Positions 42,918 to 51,521 of a stretch of 64,000 bases of DNA are shown in pieces. Source of the DNA: Actinocatenispora sp036503555 (GTDB lineage: Bacteria > Actinomycetota > Actinomycetes > Mycobacteriales > Micromonosporaceae); contig DASXWQ010000091.1 in assembly GCA_036503555.1 (NCBI GenBank), positions 59,580 through 123,579 of the forward strand, read 5' to 3'. The stretch's first letter is position 1, and every line of letters starts with the position of its first letter. Both the position numbers and the translations under genes were made by a program. The notes beneath the pieces were generated by a model. It was given only the letters and a program-made list of their open reading frames with translations, was not told the origin of the DNA and did no database searches.

Positions 42918-43777
42918 GTGGTGTCCTTCAGCAGTTCGATGATTCCGGTGAGGTCCTCGTCGCCGTGGCCGGCGGCGGTACGACGGCGCATCAGCTCGCC
43001 GATCGGAGCCAGCAGGTCGGGGCGCAGGCCCTGGGCGGCGGTGGTGTCGGTCAGGTGGTGCCAGCCCGCGGACTGCATGGCGAGGCTCGACCCGACGTCC
43101 CCGCCGTACTCGCCGGCGTCGACCCGCGCCGCGTACCGGTCGACGCCCGCGAGCATCCCGGTCAGGAACCGGCGCAGCAGCGGGGCGAAGTCCGACGTGG
43201 GTAGCGCCGCACTGCGTACCAGGGCCAGCGCGTGCAGGACGCCGGCGAGCATGCCGTACATGCCGGACAGCAGGGCGACGTCGTGCAGCGCCGCCAGACC
43301 CGGGTCGGTGCCGAGGTAGCGGGGCTCGCCGAGTGCCGCCAGCACCGGCCGGGCCGCCTCGTACGCCTCGGCGGGGCCGCTGTACAGCACGAACGCGTGG
43401 GGGCCGCCGATCATCGCGGGCACGGCCATGATGCCACCGTCCAGGTACGCGGCGTCGGCGTACCCGGCGGCGAGCGCGCGGGCCTCCGCCGGTGTGCCGC
43501 TCGTGAGGTTGACGAGGATCCGGCCGGCCAGCGGTACGCCGGCAAGGACCTCGGTCACGGTGTCGTCGGTGAGCAGGCAGGTCAGTACCAGGCGGTGCGC
43601 GGCGACGGCCTCGGTGACCGTCGCTGCGCGTACGGCGCCGGCCGCAACCAGGTCGTCGGCCCGCTCGGGGGTGCGGTTCCACACGGTCGTCGGGTGCCCG
43701 GCGGCGAGGAGCGTGCGCGCCAGCGCCCGCCCCATCGCCCCGAGCCCGAGGACCGCGACTCCTTCGGTGTTCGTCAC
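42914..43777 (-). CDS. Imine reductase-like NADPH enzyme, Asp type
   Basis: 287 residues, same family and fold as the next gene downstream: LGLGAMGRALARTLLAAGHP, WNRT, NLTSGTP, DGGIMAVPAMIGGP. The residue aligned with Tyr166 of its neighbour is Asp166 in LAALHDVALL, typical of R-selective imine reductases. GTG start, 66 bases from the divergent AfsR-type regulator. The two enzymes are translationally coupled and may share one substrate with opposite stereochemistry, or have diverged in substrate. Confidence 0.85.
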   Translation of the reverse strand: MTNTEGVAVLGLGAMGRALARTLLAAGHPTTVWNRTPERADDLVAAGAVRAATVTEAVAAHRLVLTCLLTDDTVTEVLAGVPLAGRILVNLTSGTPAEARALAAGYADAAYLDGGIMAVPAMIGGPHAFVLYSGPAEAYEAARPVLAALGEPRYLGTDPGLAALHDVALLSGMYGMLAGVLHALALVRSAALPTSDFAPLLRRFLTGMLAGVDRYAARVDAGEYGGDVGSSLAMQSAGWHHLTDTTAAQGLRPDLLAPIGELMRRRTAAGHGDEDLTGIIELLKDTT

Positions 43778-43800
43778 GCCGACCACGGTGCGCGACGCCA

Positions 43801-43829
43801 CTGACCGTCCGCTGCCGATCCGCTGACCG
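43801..43829. promoter_or_regulatory. Three 11-bp direct repeats, probable SARP-binding site
   Basis: CTGACCG, CTGCCGA and CTGACCG begin at 43801, 43812 and 43823, each separated by about TCCG, giving an exact 11-bp period on one DNA face. Streptomyces antibiotic regulatory proteins bind such heptamer repeats. taccgt at 43832 could be the -10 for the plus-strand regulator, whose GTG follows at 43844, suggesting a near-leaderless transcript. Confidence 0.6.
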
Positions 43830-43843
43830 GATACCGTTGCCGC

Positions 43844-46800
43844 GTGCGATACGGGGTGCTCGGGCCGGTGGTGGTGTGGACCGACACCGGCGAGCCGGTT
43901 CCCGTGCCGGGGGCGAAGGTCCGCGCCCTGCTCGCCGACCTCCTGCGGTACGCGGGGCGTCCGGTGCCGCCCGACCGGCTCGTCGCCGACCTGTGGGGCG
44001 ACGACGCGCCCGGCAACCCGCTGGGCGCGCTCCAGGCGAAGGTCTCGCAGCTGCGGCGCGCTCTCGGCGACCGGTCCCTCGTCGCGTACGGCCCGGCCGG
44101 GTACCGGCTCGTCCGCTCCGACGGCGACCTCGACGCCGACCGGTTCACCGCCGCGGTCGCCACGGCCCGGCGCACCGCCGACCCCGCCGGCCGGGCGGTA
44201 CGGCTGGCCGAGGCGCTCGGGTTGTGGCGCGGCGAGGCGTACGCGGACGTGGCGGACGAGGCGTTCGCGCGGGCCGAGATCCAGCGGTTGACCGGGGCGC
44301 GGCTGGCCGCGACGGAGGACCTGGCCGAGGCCCGGCTCGATCTCGGTGAGCCGGTCGACCTGGCTGAGGCCGTCGCCGCGTACCCGCTGCGGGAGCGGCT
44401 GCGGGAGCTCCACATGCGCGCGCTGTACCGGGCCGGCCGCGCCGCCGACGCGCTCGCCGGGTACGCCGCGCTGCGCGAACGGCTCGCCGACGAGCTCGGC
44501 ACCGAACCGGGTCCGCCGCTCGCCGCGCTGCACCGCGCGATCCTGCGGCAGGACCCGGCGCTCGACCCGCCCCGGCCGGCAGGCGGCCGTCTGCCCGCGC
44601 CGCTGACCGCGCTGGTCGGCCGCGCCGACGCGGTACGCGGGCTCGCCGACCGGCTCGGCACCGACCGGCTGGTGACGCTGACCGGTCCCGGCGGCGTCGG
44701 CAAGACGCGCCTCGCGCTCGCCGTCGCGGGGGCCGTGCACGTCCCGGACGGGGTGTGGCTGGTCGACCTGACCGACGCCACCGGCGCGGATGTGGCGGAT
44801 GCCGTCGCCGCCGCGCTCGGCGTACGCGACGCGGGTGGCGAGCCGCTCGTCGACCGGCTCGCCACCGCGCTGCGCGACCGCCACACGCTGGTCGTCCTGG
44901 ACAACTGCGAGCACGTCCTGGCGTCCGCCGCGGCCTGCGCGGACCGGCTGCTGCGCGCCGCGCCCGGGCTGCGGATCCTGGCGACGGGGCGCGCCCCGCT
45001 CGGCATCCCAGGGGAGGTACGCCATGTCGTCGGCCCGCTCCCCCCGCTCGACGCCGCGCGGCTGTTCGCCGACCGCGCCGCCGCGGCCGGCGCGTCCGTG
45101 GACCCGGCCGGCCCGGCGGTGACGGCGGTCTGCGCCCGTCTCGACGGTGTACCGCTGGCGCTCGAACTGGCCGCCACGCGGGTGCCGGCCCTCGGCGTAC
45201 CCGAGCTGGCGGCGCGGCTCGACGACCGGTTCCGGCTGCTTGCCCGGCAACACGGCGTGCCGGCCCGGCACAGCAGTCTGCGCGCGATGCTGGACTCCAG
45301 CTGGGATCTGCTCACCGGGCCCGACCGGGCGCTGCTGCGCCGGCTCGCGGTCACCGCCGGCGGCTGGACCCTCCCCGCCGCGGTACGCCTCGGCGCCGGT
45401 GGCGAGGTCCACCCGGCCGACGTACCGGTGCTGCTGGCCGGGCTGGTCGACTGGTCGCTGGTGGTGGCCGAGCCGGGCGGGCGGTACCGGATGCTGGAGT
45501 CGGTCGCCGCGTACGCGACGGACCGGCTGGCCGAGTCCGGCGACGGTCCCACCGCACGGCGCGCGCACGAGGACTGGTACGTGGCGCTCGCCGAGCGCGC
45601 CGACCCGCTGCTCCGCGGCGCCGACCAACGCGCGTGGCTCGCCGTGCTCGACGCCGAGAGCCCGAACCTGCGCGCCGCGCTCGGCCACGCGATCGGGCGT
45701 GGCGCCACAGGCCCGGCGTACCGGCTGGTGCTGGCGCTGCGGTGGTACTGGTTCCTGCGTGGCCGGCTCGGCGAGGCGTACCGCTGGCTCACCGCGGCCC
45801 TCGCCCTCCCGGCAGCCGACGCGGGCGACGCGCGCGCGGCGGTGGGCGCGGCGCGGGCGGTGGTGGCGGTGCTGCTGGGCGACGGTACGGATCTGCTCGC
45901 GCCGGCGGAGCGCGCGGTGGCGGCGGTGCCGGCCGGGCGGGAACGGGCGCACGCGGAGTGGTTCCTCGCGATGGCGGCGATCGGAGCGGGCGACCTCTCG
46001 GCCGGCGAGCGGCGGATCGAGCGGGCGGCGGCATGGTTCGGCGAGGCTGGCGACAGCTGGGGTACGGCGGCGGCGCTGACCAGCCGGGCGTCGCAGATCC
46101 TGCCGCGCGGCGACCTGGCCGGCGCCCGGCGCGCCGCGGACCGGGCCGCCGCGCTGTTCGGCGAGATCGGCGACGGCTGGGGGCTGATCCGTTCGGGCGA
46201 GCTGCTCGCCACGCTGGCCGAGATCGGCGGCGACCACGCGCGCGCCGCCGACCTGCGCCGCGGCAACCTCCGGCACGCCCGCGAGCTGGGGCTGGTCATC
46301 GAGGAGGCGTACCAGCTCGGCGGGCTCGGCCGGCTGGCGCTGCTGGCCGGCGACCTGGACCAGTCGGCGCGGTTGCACGGCGAGGCGATGCGGCTCGCCG
46401 CCGAGCAGTCGCACCAGCGGGGCGTGCAGTTCGCCGAGATCGGGTTGGGCATGACGGCCCGCCGCCAGGGCCGGTACGACGACGCCGAACGGCACCTCTC
46501 CCGATGGCTCGACTGGTGCCGCGACCTCGACGGACACCCCGGTACGGCGCTGATCCTGGCCGAACTGGGCTTCGTCGCCGAGCAACGCGGCGACCCGGAC
46601 ACGGCGCGGGCGCGCCACACCGAGGGCCTGACGTACGCGCGGATCACGGGGGATCCGCGCGCGGTGGCCCTGGCGTACGAGGGGCTGGCGGGGGCGGCGG
46701 TCGGCACGGATCCGGCGCGGGCGGCGTGCCTGCTGGGTACGGCGGCGGCGGGGCGCGAGTCGGTCGGTGCCCCGCTGCCACCGGCGGAACGCGGCGACGT

Positions 46801-46885
46801 CGACCGGACCACCGCCGCGGCGCTCGCCGCGCTCGGGCCGGACGCGTTCGCCGCCGCGTACGAGCGGGGCCGGGCACACGACTGA
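43844..46885 (+). CDS. AfsR/SARP-type regulator with BTAD and NB-ARC domains
   Basis: 1013-residue multidomain regulator. Residues 1-95 form an OmpR-like winged helix (VPGAKVRALLADLLRYAGRP). Residues 96-250 form the bacterial transcription activation (BTAD) domain. An NB-ARC ATPase follows from 255, with P-loop GPGGVGKT at 281-288 and LVVLDNCEH. A TPR-like helical region runs to the end. Such proteins activate biosynthetic or metabolic operons in response to ATP and phosphorylation state. It is divergent from the imine-reductase pair across a 66-base gap with 11-bp repeats, so that pair is the likely target. Confidence 0.93.
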   Translation: MRYGVLGPVVVWTDTGEPVPVPGAKVRALLADLLRYAGRPVPPDRLVADLWGDDAPGNPLGALQAKVSQLRRALGDRSLVAYGPAGYRLVRSDGDLDADRFTAAVATARRTADPAGRAVRLAEALGLWRGEAYADVADEAFARAEIQRLTGARLAATEDLAEARLDLGEPVDLAEAVAAYPLRERLRELHMRALYRAGRAADALAGYAALRERLADELGTEPGPPLAALHRAILRQDPALDPPRPAGGRLPAPLTALVGRADAVRGLADRLGTDRLVTLTGPGGVGKTRLALAVAGAVHVPDGVWLVDLTDATGADVADAVAAALGVRDAGGEPLVDRLATALRDRHTLVVLDNCEHVLASAAACADRLLRAAPGLRILATGRAPLGIPGEVRHVVGPLPPLDAARLFADRAAAAGASVDPAGPAVTAVCARLDGVPLALELAATRVPALGVPELAARLDDRFRLLARQHGVPARHSSLRAMLDSSWDLLTGPDRALLRRLAVTAGGWTLPAAVRLGAGGEVHPADVPVLLAGLVDWSLVVAEPGGRYRMLESVAAYATDRLAESGDGPTARRAHEDWYVALAERADPLLRGADQRAWLAVLDAESPNLRAALGHAIGRGATGPAYRLVLALRWYWFLRGRLGEAYRWLTAALALPAADAGDARAAVGAARAVVAVLLGDGTDLLAPAERAVAAVPAGRERAHAEWFLAMAAIGAGDLSAGERRIERAAAWFGEAGDSWGTAAALTSRASQILPRGDLAGARRAADRAAALFGEIGDGWGLIRSGELLATLAEIGGDHARAADLRRGNLRHARELGLVIEEAYQLGGLGRLALLAGDLDQSARLHGEAMRLAAEQSHQRGVQFAEIGLGMTARRQGRYDDAERHLSRWLDWCRDLDGHPGTALILAELGFVAEQRGDPDTARARHTEGLTYARITGDPRAVALAYEGLAGAAVGTDPARAACLLGTAAAGRESVGAPLPPAERGDVDRTTAAALAALGPDAFAAAYERGRAHD

Positions 46886-47011
46886 CCGCGCGGCGGCGAC
46901 GGCTACCCAGTCGCCGGGCGCGGAACCCGGCGGTGCCTGTGCTCGCCCCGCCCGCCGCCCGCCGACGGCAGGCGGCAGGCGGCAGGCGCAGATCGTGCCG
47001 TGCCGACCGGG

Positions 47012-48211
47012 TCAGGCGGCCAGTGTCGCGGGCTCGTCCCAGTCGATGCGGTAGCCGAACTGCCAGGCCATCTTCTCCGGCTTGGCCAGGGCCCGCATCG
47101 CGATCGGCAGTACCAGGTCGCGGACGACGCGGGCGACGGGGCCGGCGGCCTTGTCGCTGTTGGTCCGCGCCGCGTTGGCGATGATCCGCTCGACCCGGGC
47201 CCGGCGCAGCCGCTCGTACGCCGCGAACGCGCGCTCCGGCGGCAGGTCACGCAGGCAGCGGGCGAGCTGCACGGCGGACTCGATCGCGAGCGACGCGCCC
47301 TGCCCGGAGCTGGGCGACGTGGCGTGCGCGGCGTCGCCGACCAGCACGACGCGACCGCGGTGCCAGGTCGGCACCCTGGGTACGTCCTCGACCGGGCCGA
47401 CGACGAGCAGGTCGCCGGGGTCGGTGCGGGCGAGCAGCTCCGGCCCCCGGGTACGGTCGCCGTCGAACGCGGCGCGCAGCTCGGCGAGCCACGTCCCGTT
47501 CGGTACGGCGCGCTGCTCGGCGACGGTCATCGGCGTGGCGCGCGGCAGGTTGACGAACCAGCCGCCCGTACCGTCGTCGAAGACCTGGTAGCCGAGGAAC
47601 GCGCGCCTGCCGAAGACCATGTGCATCATGCCGCCCGTGGACGGGCCGAGGCCGGACAGCGCCGCGCCGAAGTTCATCAGCCCGCCGTAGCGCGGGCTGG
47701 GCGCGGCCGGGTCGATCAGGGTACGGGTGGTGGAGCGGATGCCGTCGGCACCGACGAGGATGTCCGCGGTGGCGGTCGTACCGTCGGAGAACGTTGCGGT
47801 GACGGCGTTTCCGTCGTCGGCGAGGCCGACGAGGCGCTTGCCGTGCTCGATGCGGATGCCGCGCTCGGCTGCCTCGTCGTACAGGGCGCGGTAGAGGTCG
47901 GCGCGCTGGACGAGGCGCTGGTCGGGCAGGCCGGGCGGGGTGCCGAGCTCGGCGAGGACCTTGCCGGTCCAGCTCTGCAGCACCATCGCGGTCATCGGCG
48001 TACCGACGCGGTCGAGGACGCCCTCGGCGCCGATGACGGCCAGCGCGTTCTGTCCGTTGGGGGCGATGCTGAGCATCGCGCCGACGCCGTCGGCGGTCGA
48101 GTCGTACGCCTCGTAGACGGTGGCGCAGATGCCGGCGCGGGCCAGCGCCATCGCGGTCACGGGGCCGGCGATGCCGCCGCCGACGACGAGGGCGGTGGAG
48201 GTCTCACTCAT
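47012..48211 (-). CDS. FAD-dependent monooxygenase
   Basis: 399-residue flavin hydroxylase (PF01494) with FAD site ALVVGGGIAGPVTAMALARAG, GADGIRSTTRTLIDP and the RVVLVGDAAHATSPSSGQGA motif. No thioredoxin-like tail, unlike the broken relative at 7.4-8.9 kb. It ends with YRIDWDEPATLAA. Start ATG at 48211 with GAGGAG upstream; this ribosome site is provided by the 3' end of the repeat element that separates it from the PadR gene. The two form a regulator-enzyme pair read in one direction. Confidence 0.92.
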   Translation of the reverse strand: MSETSTALVVGGGIAGPVTAMALARAGICATVYEAYDSTADGVGAMLSIAPNGQNALAVIGAEGVLDRVGTPMTAMVLQSWTGKVLAELGTPPGLPDQRLVQRADLYRALYDEAAERGIRIEHGKRLVGLADDGNAVTATFSDGTTATADILVGADGIRSTTRTLIDPAAPSPRYGGLMNFGAALSGLGPSTGGMMHMVFGRRAFLGYQVFDDGTGGWFVNLPRATPMTVAEQRAVPNGTWLAELRAAFDGDRTRGPELLARTDPGDLLVVGPVEDVPRVPTWHRGRVVLVGDAAHATSPSSGQGASLAIESAVQLARCLRDLPPERAFAAYERLRRARVERIIANAARTNSDKAAGPVARVVRDLVLPIAMRALAKPEKMAWQFGYRIDWDEPATLAA

Positions 48212-48293
48212 GTCGGCTCCTCGCTTCGCTCCGAGCCGCCACGAGGCACGACGGCGCCGCACTGATGATTCGCTCGCTGACGCTCGCTCATGT
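48212..48293. repeat. Intercistronic repeat between PadR and monooxygenase
   Basis: About 80 bases related to the tandem units at 61771-62010. Shared parts are cgcttcgctccg, acgaggcac, gattcgctcgctgacgc and tcgctcatg. On the minus strand it begins with the PadR stop and ends with the GAGGAG of the next gene, so it exactly fills the space between two cistrons. Confidence 0.7.
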
Positions 48294-48914
48294 CGGGTGT
48301 CCTTCGGGCTCCGGGGCGGGCTCGTGGTGGAACTCCGCCCACATCCGGCCCCATCCGGTGGCCGGGTCGGTGATCCGCGCGCGGAACGACTCGACGAACG
48401 ACACCTCCGCGTCGAGCAGGGCCAGCCGGTACTGCTCCTCGACGAGGAACAGCTCCGGGACCCCCTGCGCGAGGCCGTCGTCGATGAGGCGCCGGATCTC
48501 GTCACGGGTGTCGGCGAGCAGGTCGAGTCGCCGCGCCAGCAGCGCCAGGACCTCGCTCGGTGGCAGTGCGCCGATGAGCGACAGCGCCGCCACGAACTGC
48601 GGGTACTCGTGTTGGGGTGCGCCGACCAGTTCGCGCAGCCAGTCGCGCAGCTCGGCGCGGCCGGCGTCGGTCAGCGCGTAGACGGTGCGTTCGGGACGCT
48701 GGCCCTCGCGGTTGGTCTCCTGCGCGGCGATGAAGCCGGCCTTGGCAAGCTGCCCGACCACCATGTACAGCGACCCGTGGTTGTACCGGATGCTCCGCGC
48801 GTCGTCGTTGTCCCGCAGCGTGCGGCTCAACTCGTACGGGTGCATGGGTCGCTGGGTGAGGTAGGACAGCACCGCCAGGGCGAGCAGGTTGCCGACCTTG
48901 CGCTTCGTGGCCAT
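48288..48914 (-). CDS. PadR-family regulator
   Basis: 208-residue PadR protein: winged helix (about 8-85) with LALAVLSYLTQRPMHPYELS and NHGSLYMVVGQLAKAGFI, and a helical C-terminal dimer domain (vir C-like). PadR repressors usually respond to phenolics or other aromatics and control a neighbouring detoxifying gene; here a flavin monooxygenase lies downstream. ATG start with AAGGAAAG upstream. Probably autoregulated. Confidence 0.93.
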   Translation of the reverse strand: MATKRKVGNLLALAVLSYLTQRPMHPYELSRTLRDNDDARSIRYNHGSLYMVVGQLAKAGFIAAQETNREGQRPERTVYALTDAGRAELRDWLRELVGAPQHEYPQFVAALSLIGALPPSEVLALLARRLDLLADTRDEIRRLIDDGLAQGVPELFLVEEQYRLALLDAEVSFVESFRARITDPATGWGRMWAEFHHEPAPEPEGHPT

Positions 48915-48949
48915 GAACGTCTTTCCTTCCGACGCGCCGTCGCTGTGCG

Positions 48950-49417
48950 TCAGACGGTACGGTCGTCGACCCGCGTCGGGTCGTCGACGGTCGGCACGCC
49001 GCCGTCGCGGTGGGCGCGGCGCAGGTCCGCCACGTACTCCCGGGTGAACATGGCGGCGAGCTGCGCGATCCCGCCGCGGTTAACGCGGACCTCGGCGTGC
49101 CGCAGCGTGCCGGTCAGGACGACCCGACGACCGTGCGGCGCGCTCGGGCCGACAGCGTCGGAGACCTTGCCGCGGCCGACGATGGCGAGGTCCCAGTCGT
49201 CGACGACGGCGTCCTCGGGGAGCAGCAGCTTCAGCGTCGCGTGGTCGAGATCGGCGGTGACGTGGATGTCACCGGCGGGGATGCGTGGGGAACGCAGGTC
49301 GAGCAGGGCGGCGCCGCGGTGCGCCCGTACCTCGAACGCGCGCTCGGTGGTCCAGTGCCCGAGGCGCCGGGTGGACGTGTGGTGGGCCGGGATGCGGACG
49401 GGGTTGTCGATGCTCAT
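48950..49417 (-). CDS. Conserved hypothetical protein
   Basis: 155 residues, no recognised domain. The middle, IHVTADLDHATLKLLLPEDA then DWDLAIVGRGKVSD, and the end, RHAEVRVNRGGIAQLAAMF and REYVADLRRAH, look like a beta-rich fold seen in many actinobacterial proteins encoded near PadR or DUF1707 genes. No signal peptide. ATG start. It lies 35 bases upstream of the PadR gene on the same strand and could be the first gene of that operon. Confidence 0.75.
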   Translation of the reverse strand: MSIDNPVRIPAHHTSTRRLGHWTTERAFEVRAHRGAALLDLRSPRIPAGDIHVTADLDHATLKLLLPEDAVVDDWDLAIVGRGKVSDAVGPSAPHGRRVVLTGTLRHAEVRVNRGGIAQLAAMFTREYVADLRRAHRDGGVPTVDDPTRVDDRTV

Positions 49418-49543
49418 CGCCGTGGTCCTCTCGGACGGGATCCGTATTGGTCAATCCCAACTATCCATTACCGACTAGTCAGAGTCAACCATTTCGCCGA
49501 AACGGTTCCCCGACCGGAGCCCCAGCGAGCTAGGTTTGCGGCC

Positions 49544-50083
49544 GTGACCTCCACGTACACCCAGTTGCGGACCGACCGGCTCGACCTCGCCGCGGTGTCG
49601 CCCGACGACGTCGCCGCGCTGCACGAGCTGCACGCCGACCCCGACGGCTGGCTCCACTTCCCCGAGGGCCGGCACACCGACATCGCCACGACCCGCGCGT
49701 TCGTCGAGACGGTGCTGCGCGGCTGGTCGGCCGACCGGCTGAGCTACTGGACGGTCCGGCTGCCCGGCTCACCCGACGTCATCGGCCTCGGCGGCGTACG
49801 CCGGCTGCCCGACGACACGTGGAACCTGGCGTACCGGTTCGCGACGGCGGCGCGCGGGCACGGGTACGCGCAGGAGGTGGCGCGCGCCGGACTCGCCGCC
49901 GCGACGGCCGTCGACGCGACCCGGCCGGTGGTCGCCTGGATCGACGAGACGAACCCGGCGTCGATCCGGGTCGCCGAACGCATCGGCCTGTCGTACCAGG
50001 GCAGGCGCCGCTACTCCGACGGCACGCTCATGCTGGTGTACGCCGACCGTCCGCTTCCGCCAGCGCCGTCAGATACCGCGTGA
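49544..50083 (+). CDS. GNAT-family acetyltransferase (RimJ/RimL-like)
   Basis: 179-residue N-acetyltransferase beginning TQLRTDRLDLAAVSPDDVAA, typical of the RimJ/RimL subgroup. The acetyl-CoA loop is RGHGYAQEVARAGLAA, followed by ETNPASIRVAERIGLSYQGR. GTG start with tagggt-like taggtt eight bases upstream as a possible -10, suggesting a leaderless transcript. Its last 56 bases overlap the end of the convergent peptidase gene. Confidence 0.9.
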   Translation: MTSTYTQLRTDRLDLAAVSPDDVAALHELHADPDGWLHFPEGRHTDIATTRAFVETVLRGWSADRLSYWTVRLPGSPDVIGLGGVRRLPDDTWNLAYRFATAARGHGYAQEVARAGLAAATAVDATRPVVAWIDETNPASIRVAERIGLSYQGRRRYSDGTLMLVYADRPLPPAPSDTA

Positions 50084-51152
50084 GGATCCGGCGGTAGGGC
50101 GCGACCGTCGTCAGGTCGGCGTACTCCTCCGGGCCGTGCTGCCCGTTCCCGCCGATGCCGAAGACGACCGTGTCGACGCCGAGCGCCGCGTAGTGCCGGG
50201 AGTCGGCGGCGCCGTGCTTGCGCAGGAACCCGCCCGGAAAGCCCTCCGCCCGCGCCGCCCGGCGCAGCGCCACCACGTCGGCGCTGTCCTCCGCGGTGTG
50301 GTGCGGCGGGTCCAGCCGGTCCACCCGCACCCGTACGCCGTCCGCGCAGAACGTGCCGAGGTGCGCCGCCACCTGCTCCCGGGTACCGCCGCCAAGGTCG
50401 GCATCGTCCGGCGGGAAGCGCAGGTCGAGGCGGGCCTCGGCGCGGGCGGGCACCTGGTTCACCGCGACGTTGTCGGTGGCGATCCGTGCCACGTTGACCG
50501 TCGTGCGCCACACCTCACCGGTCGGCTCCGGGTACCGCGCCAGCAGCGCCGACAGGCTCCGGGTCAGCTTCACCAGCGCGTTGTCCCCGAGCCACGGGTA
50601 CGCCCCGTGCGCGGCGCGGCCGACCGCGGACAGCGTCACGTCCGCGATGCCCTTCGACTCGACCACCAGCGACAGCCCGCTGTGCTCGCCGATCACCACG
50701 AACCGCCCGCGTACCCCGGCGGCGAGCTGGTGCGCGGTCCCGTCGTACCCGCCGACCTCCTCGTCGGTGACCAGCTGCAACGCCACCGGGTACGGCAGGT
50801 CGTGCACCAGCTCCCGGAACACGTACGCCTGGGCGAGCGCGGTGACCTTCATGTCCTGCGCGCCGCGGGCGTACAGGCGGTCGCCGGCGCGGCGGGGGAC
50901 GAACTGCTCGGGCTGGCCGGGTACCACGTCGAGGTGTGCGTTGAGGATCACCCGGAAGTCCGGCCGCGTGCGGGCGGGCCGGTAGAGCAGCGCGCTCGGC
51001 TTGCCGCCCGAGACGAACCGTTCGACGGTGCAGCCGGGACCGGCCACGTCCAGTACCGCGTCGAGAGCCTGGCGCAGGGCGGCGGGACGCTCGGCGGTGG
51101 ACTCGACGGCGAGCAGCGCGACGGCGTCGGCCACCAGCGTGTCGTCGTCCAC
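50028..51152 (-). CDS. M20-family metallopeptidase
   Basis: 374-residue two-zinc amidohydrolase of the M20 (ArgE/DapE/carboxypeptidase G2) family. Zinc ligands are visible: His in NAHLDVVPG, Asp in ARGAQDMKV, Glu pair in TDEEVGG, His in IGEHSG, and a late His in RKHGAADSRHY. A lid domain interrupts at about 170-280 (VESKGIADVTLSAVGRAAHG). Substrate unknown. GTG start with GAGAGGA upstream; convergent overlap with the acetyltransferase gene. Confidence 0.9.
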   Translation of the reverse strand: MDDDTLVADAVALLAVESTAERPAALRQALDAVLDVAGPGCTVERFVSGGKPSALLYRPARTRPDFRVILNAHLDVVPGQPEQFVPRRAGDRLYARGAQDMKVTALAQAYVFRELVHDLPYPVALQLVTDEEVGGYDGTAHQLAAGVRGRFVVIGEHSGLSLVVESKGIADVTLSAVGRAAHGAYPWLGDNALVKLTRSLSALLARYPEPTGEVWRTTVNVARIATDNVAVNQVPARAEARLDLRFPPDDADLGGGTREQVAAHLGTFCADGVRVRVDRLDPPHHTAEDSADVVALRRAARAEGFPGGFLRKHGAADSRHYAALGVDTVVFGIGGNGQHGPEEYADLTTVAPYRRILTRYLTALAEADGRRTPA

Positions 51153-51170
51153 GCCGTCATCCTCTCAAGC

Positions 51171-51386
51171 TCAGGGCAGCTCGAACCGGCCACCGGTGGA
51201 GATGAACTCGGCGGCGGTGTCGATCAGCTCCCGGCGCGGGGACATGCCCACGCGGCGCAGCTCGTCGACGATCGCCTGACGTACGACGGGCAGCGGTCGC
51301 CGGGCGTGGGTGGTGTACACGTGGTCGAAGACGGACTGGTAGCGGAACCGGGCGAACCGGCGGACCTCTGCCTCCAGATCGATCAT
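51171..51386 (-). CDS. Small hypothetical protein
   Basis: 71 residues, no recognised family. Mostly helical (MIDLEAEVRRFARFRYQSVF, RQAIVDELRRVGMSPRREL), without Cys or membrane segments. It lies 18 bases before the peptidase gene on the same strand. It could be a real small operon member, as codon use is like its neighbours, but there is no clear ribosome site before the ATG. Confidence 0.55.
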   Translation of the reverse strand: MIDLEAEVRRFARFRYQSVFDHVYTTHARRPLPVVRQAIVDELRRVGMSPRRELIDTAAEFISTGGRFELP

Positions 51387-51457
51387 CCGTTGAGGCTATG
51401 TCCCGACCCGGATGGGGCAGATCAGCCGATTGGTCGAATTAGCTGACCGACCAAGAT

Positions 51458-51476
51458 CAGGGTTAGGCTTGCCTCA
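51458..51476 (+). promoter_or_regulatory. Iron box (DtxR/IdeR type)
   Basis: cagggttaggcttgcctca matches the iron-box core TTAGGCT-N2-CCT with AGGC-tt-GCCT symmetry, 45 bases before the siderophore-interacting protein gene. A DtxR-family iron regulator should repress the gene when iron is sufficient. Confidence 0.7.
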
Positions 51477-51521
51477 CTTCGACGGCTGCGCGGCCGTCCC
51501 GACGACCGCACGGAGGACCGG

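Noticed and set aside
42914..46879. 1321-codon minus-strand open frame opposite the AfsR-type regulator
   Set aside because: Shadow of a long GC-rich gene: low-complexity Arg/Gly/Ala product without domains. It continues from the genuine second imine reductase only because the third codon positions lack stops.
42048..48914. SARP regulator, reductases and monooxygenase as a secondary-metabolite cluster
   Set aside because: No synthase, NRPS, terpene or RiPP core lies in the region, and the genes form separate regulator-enzyme pairs.
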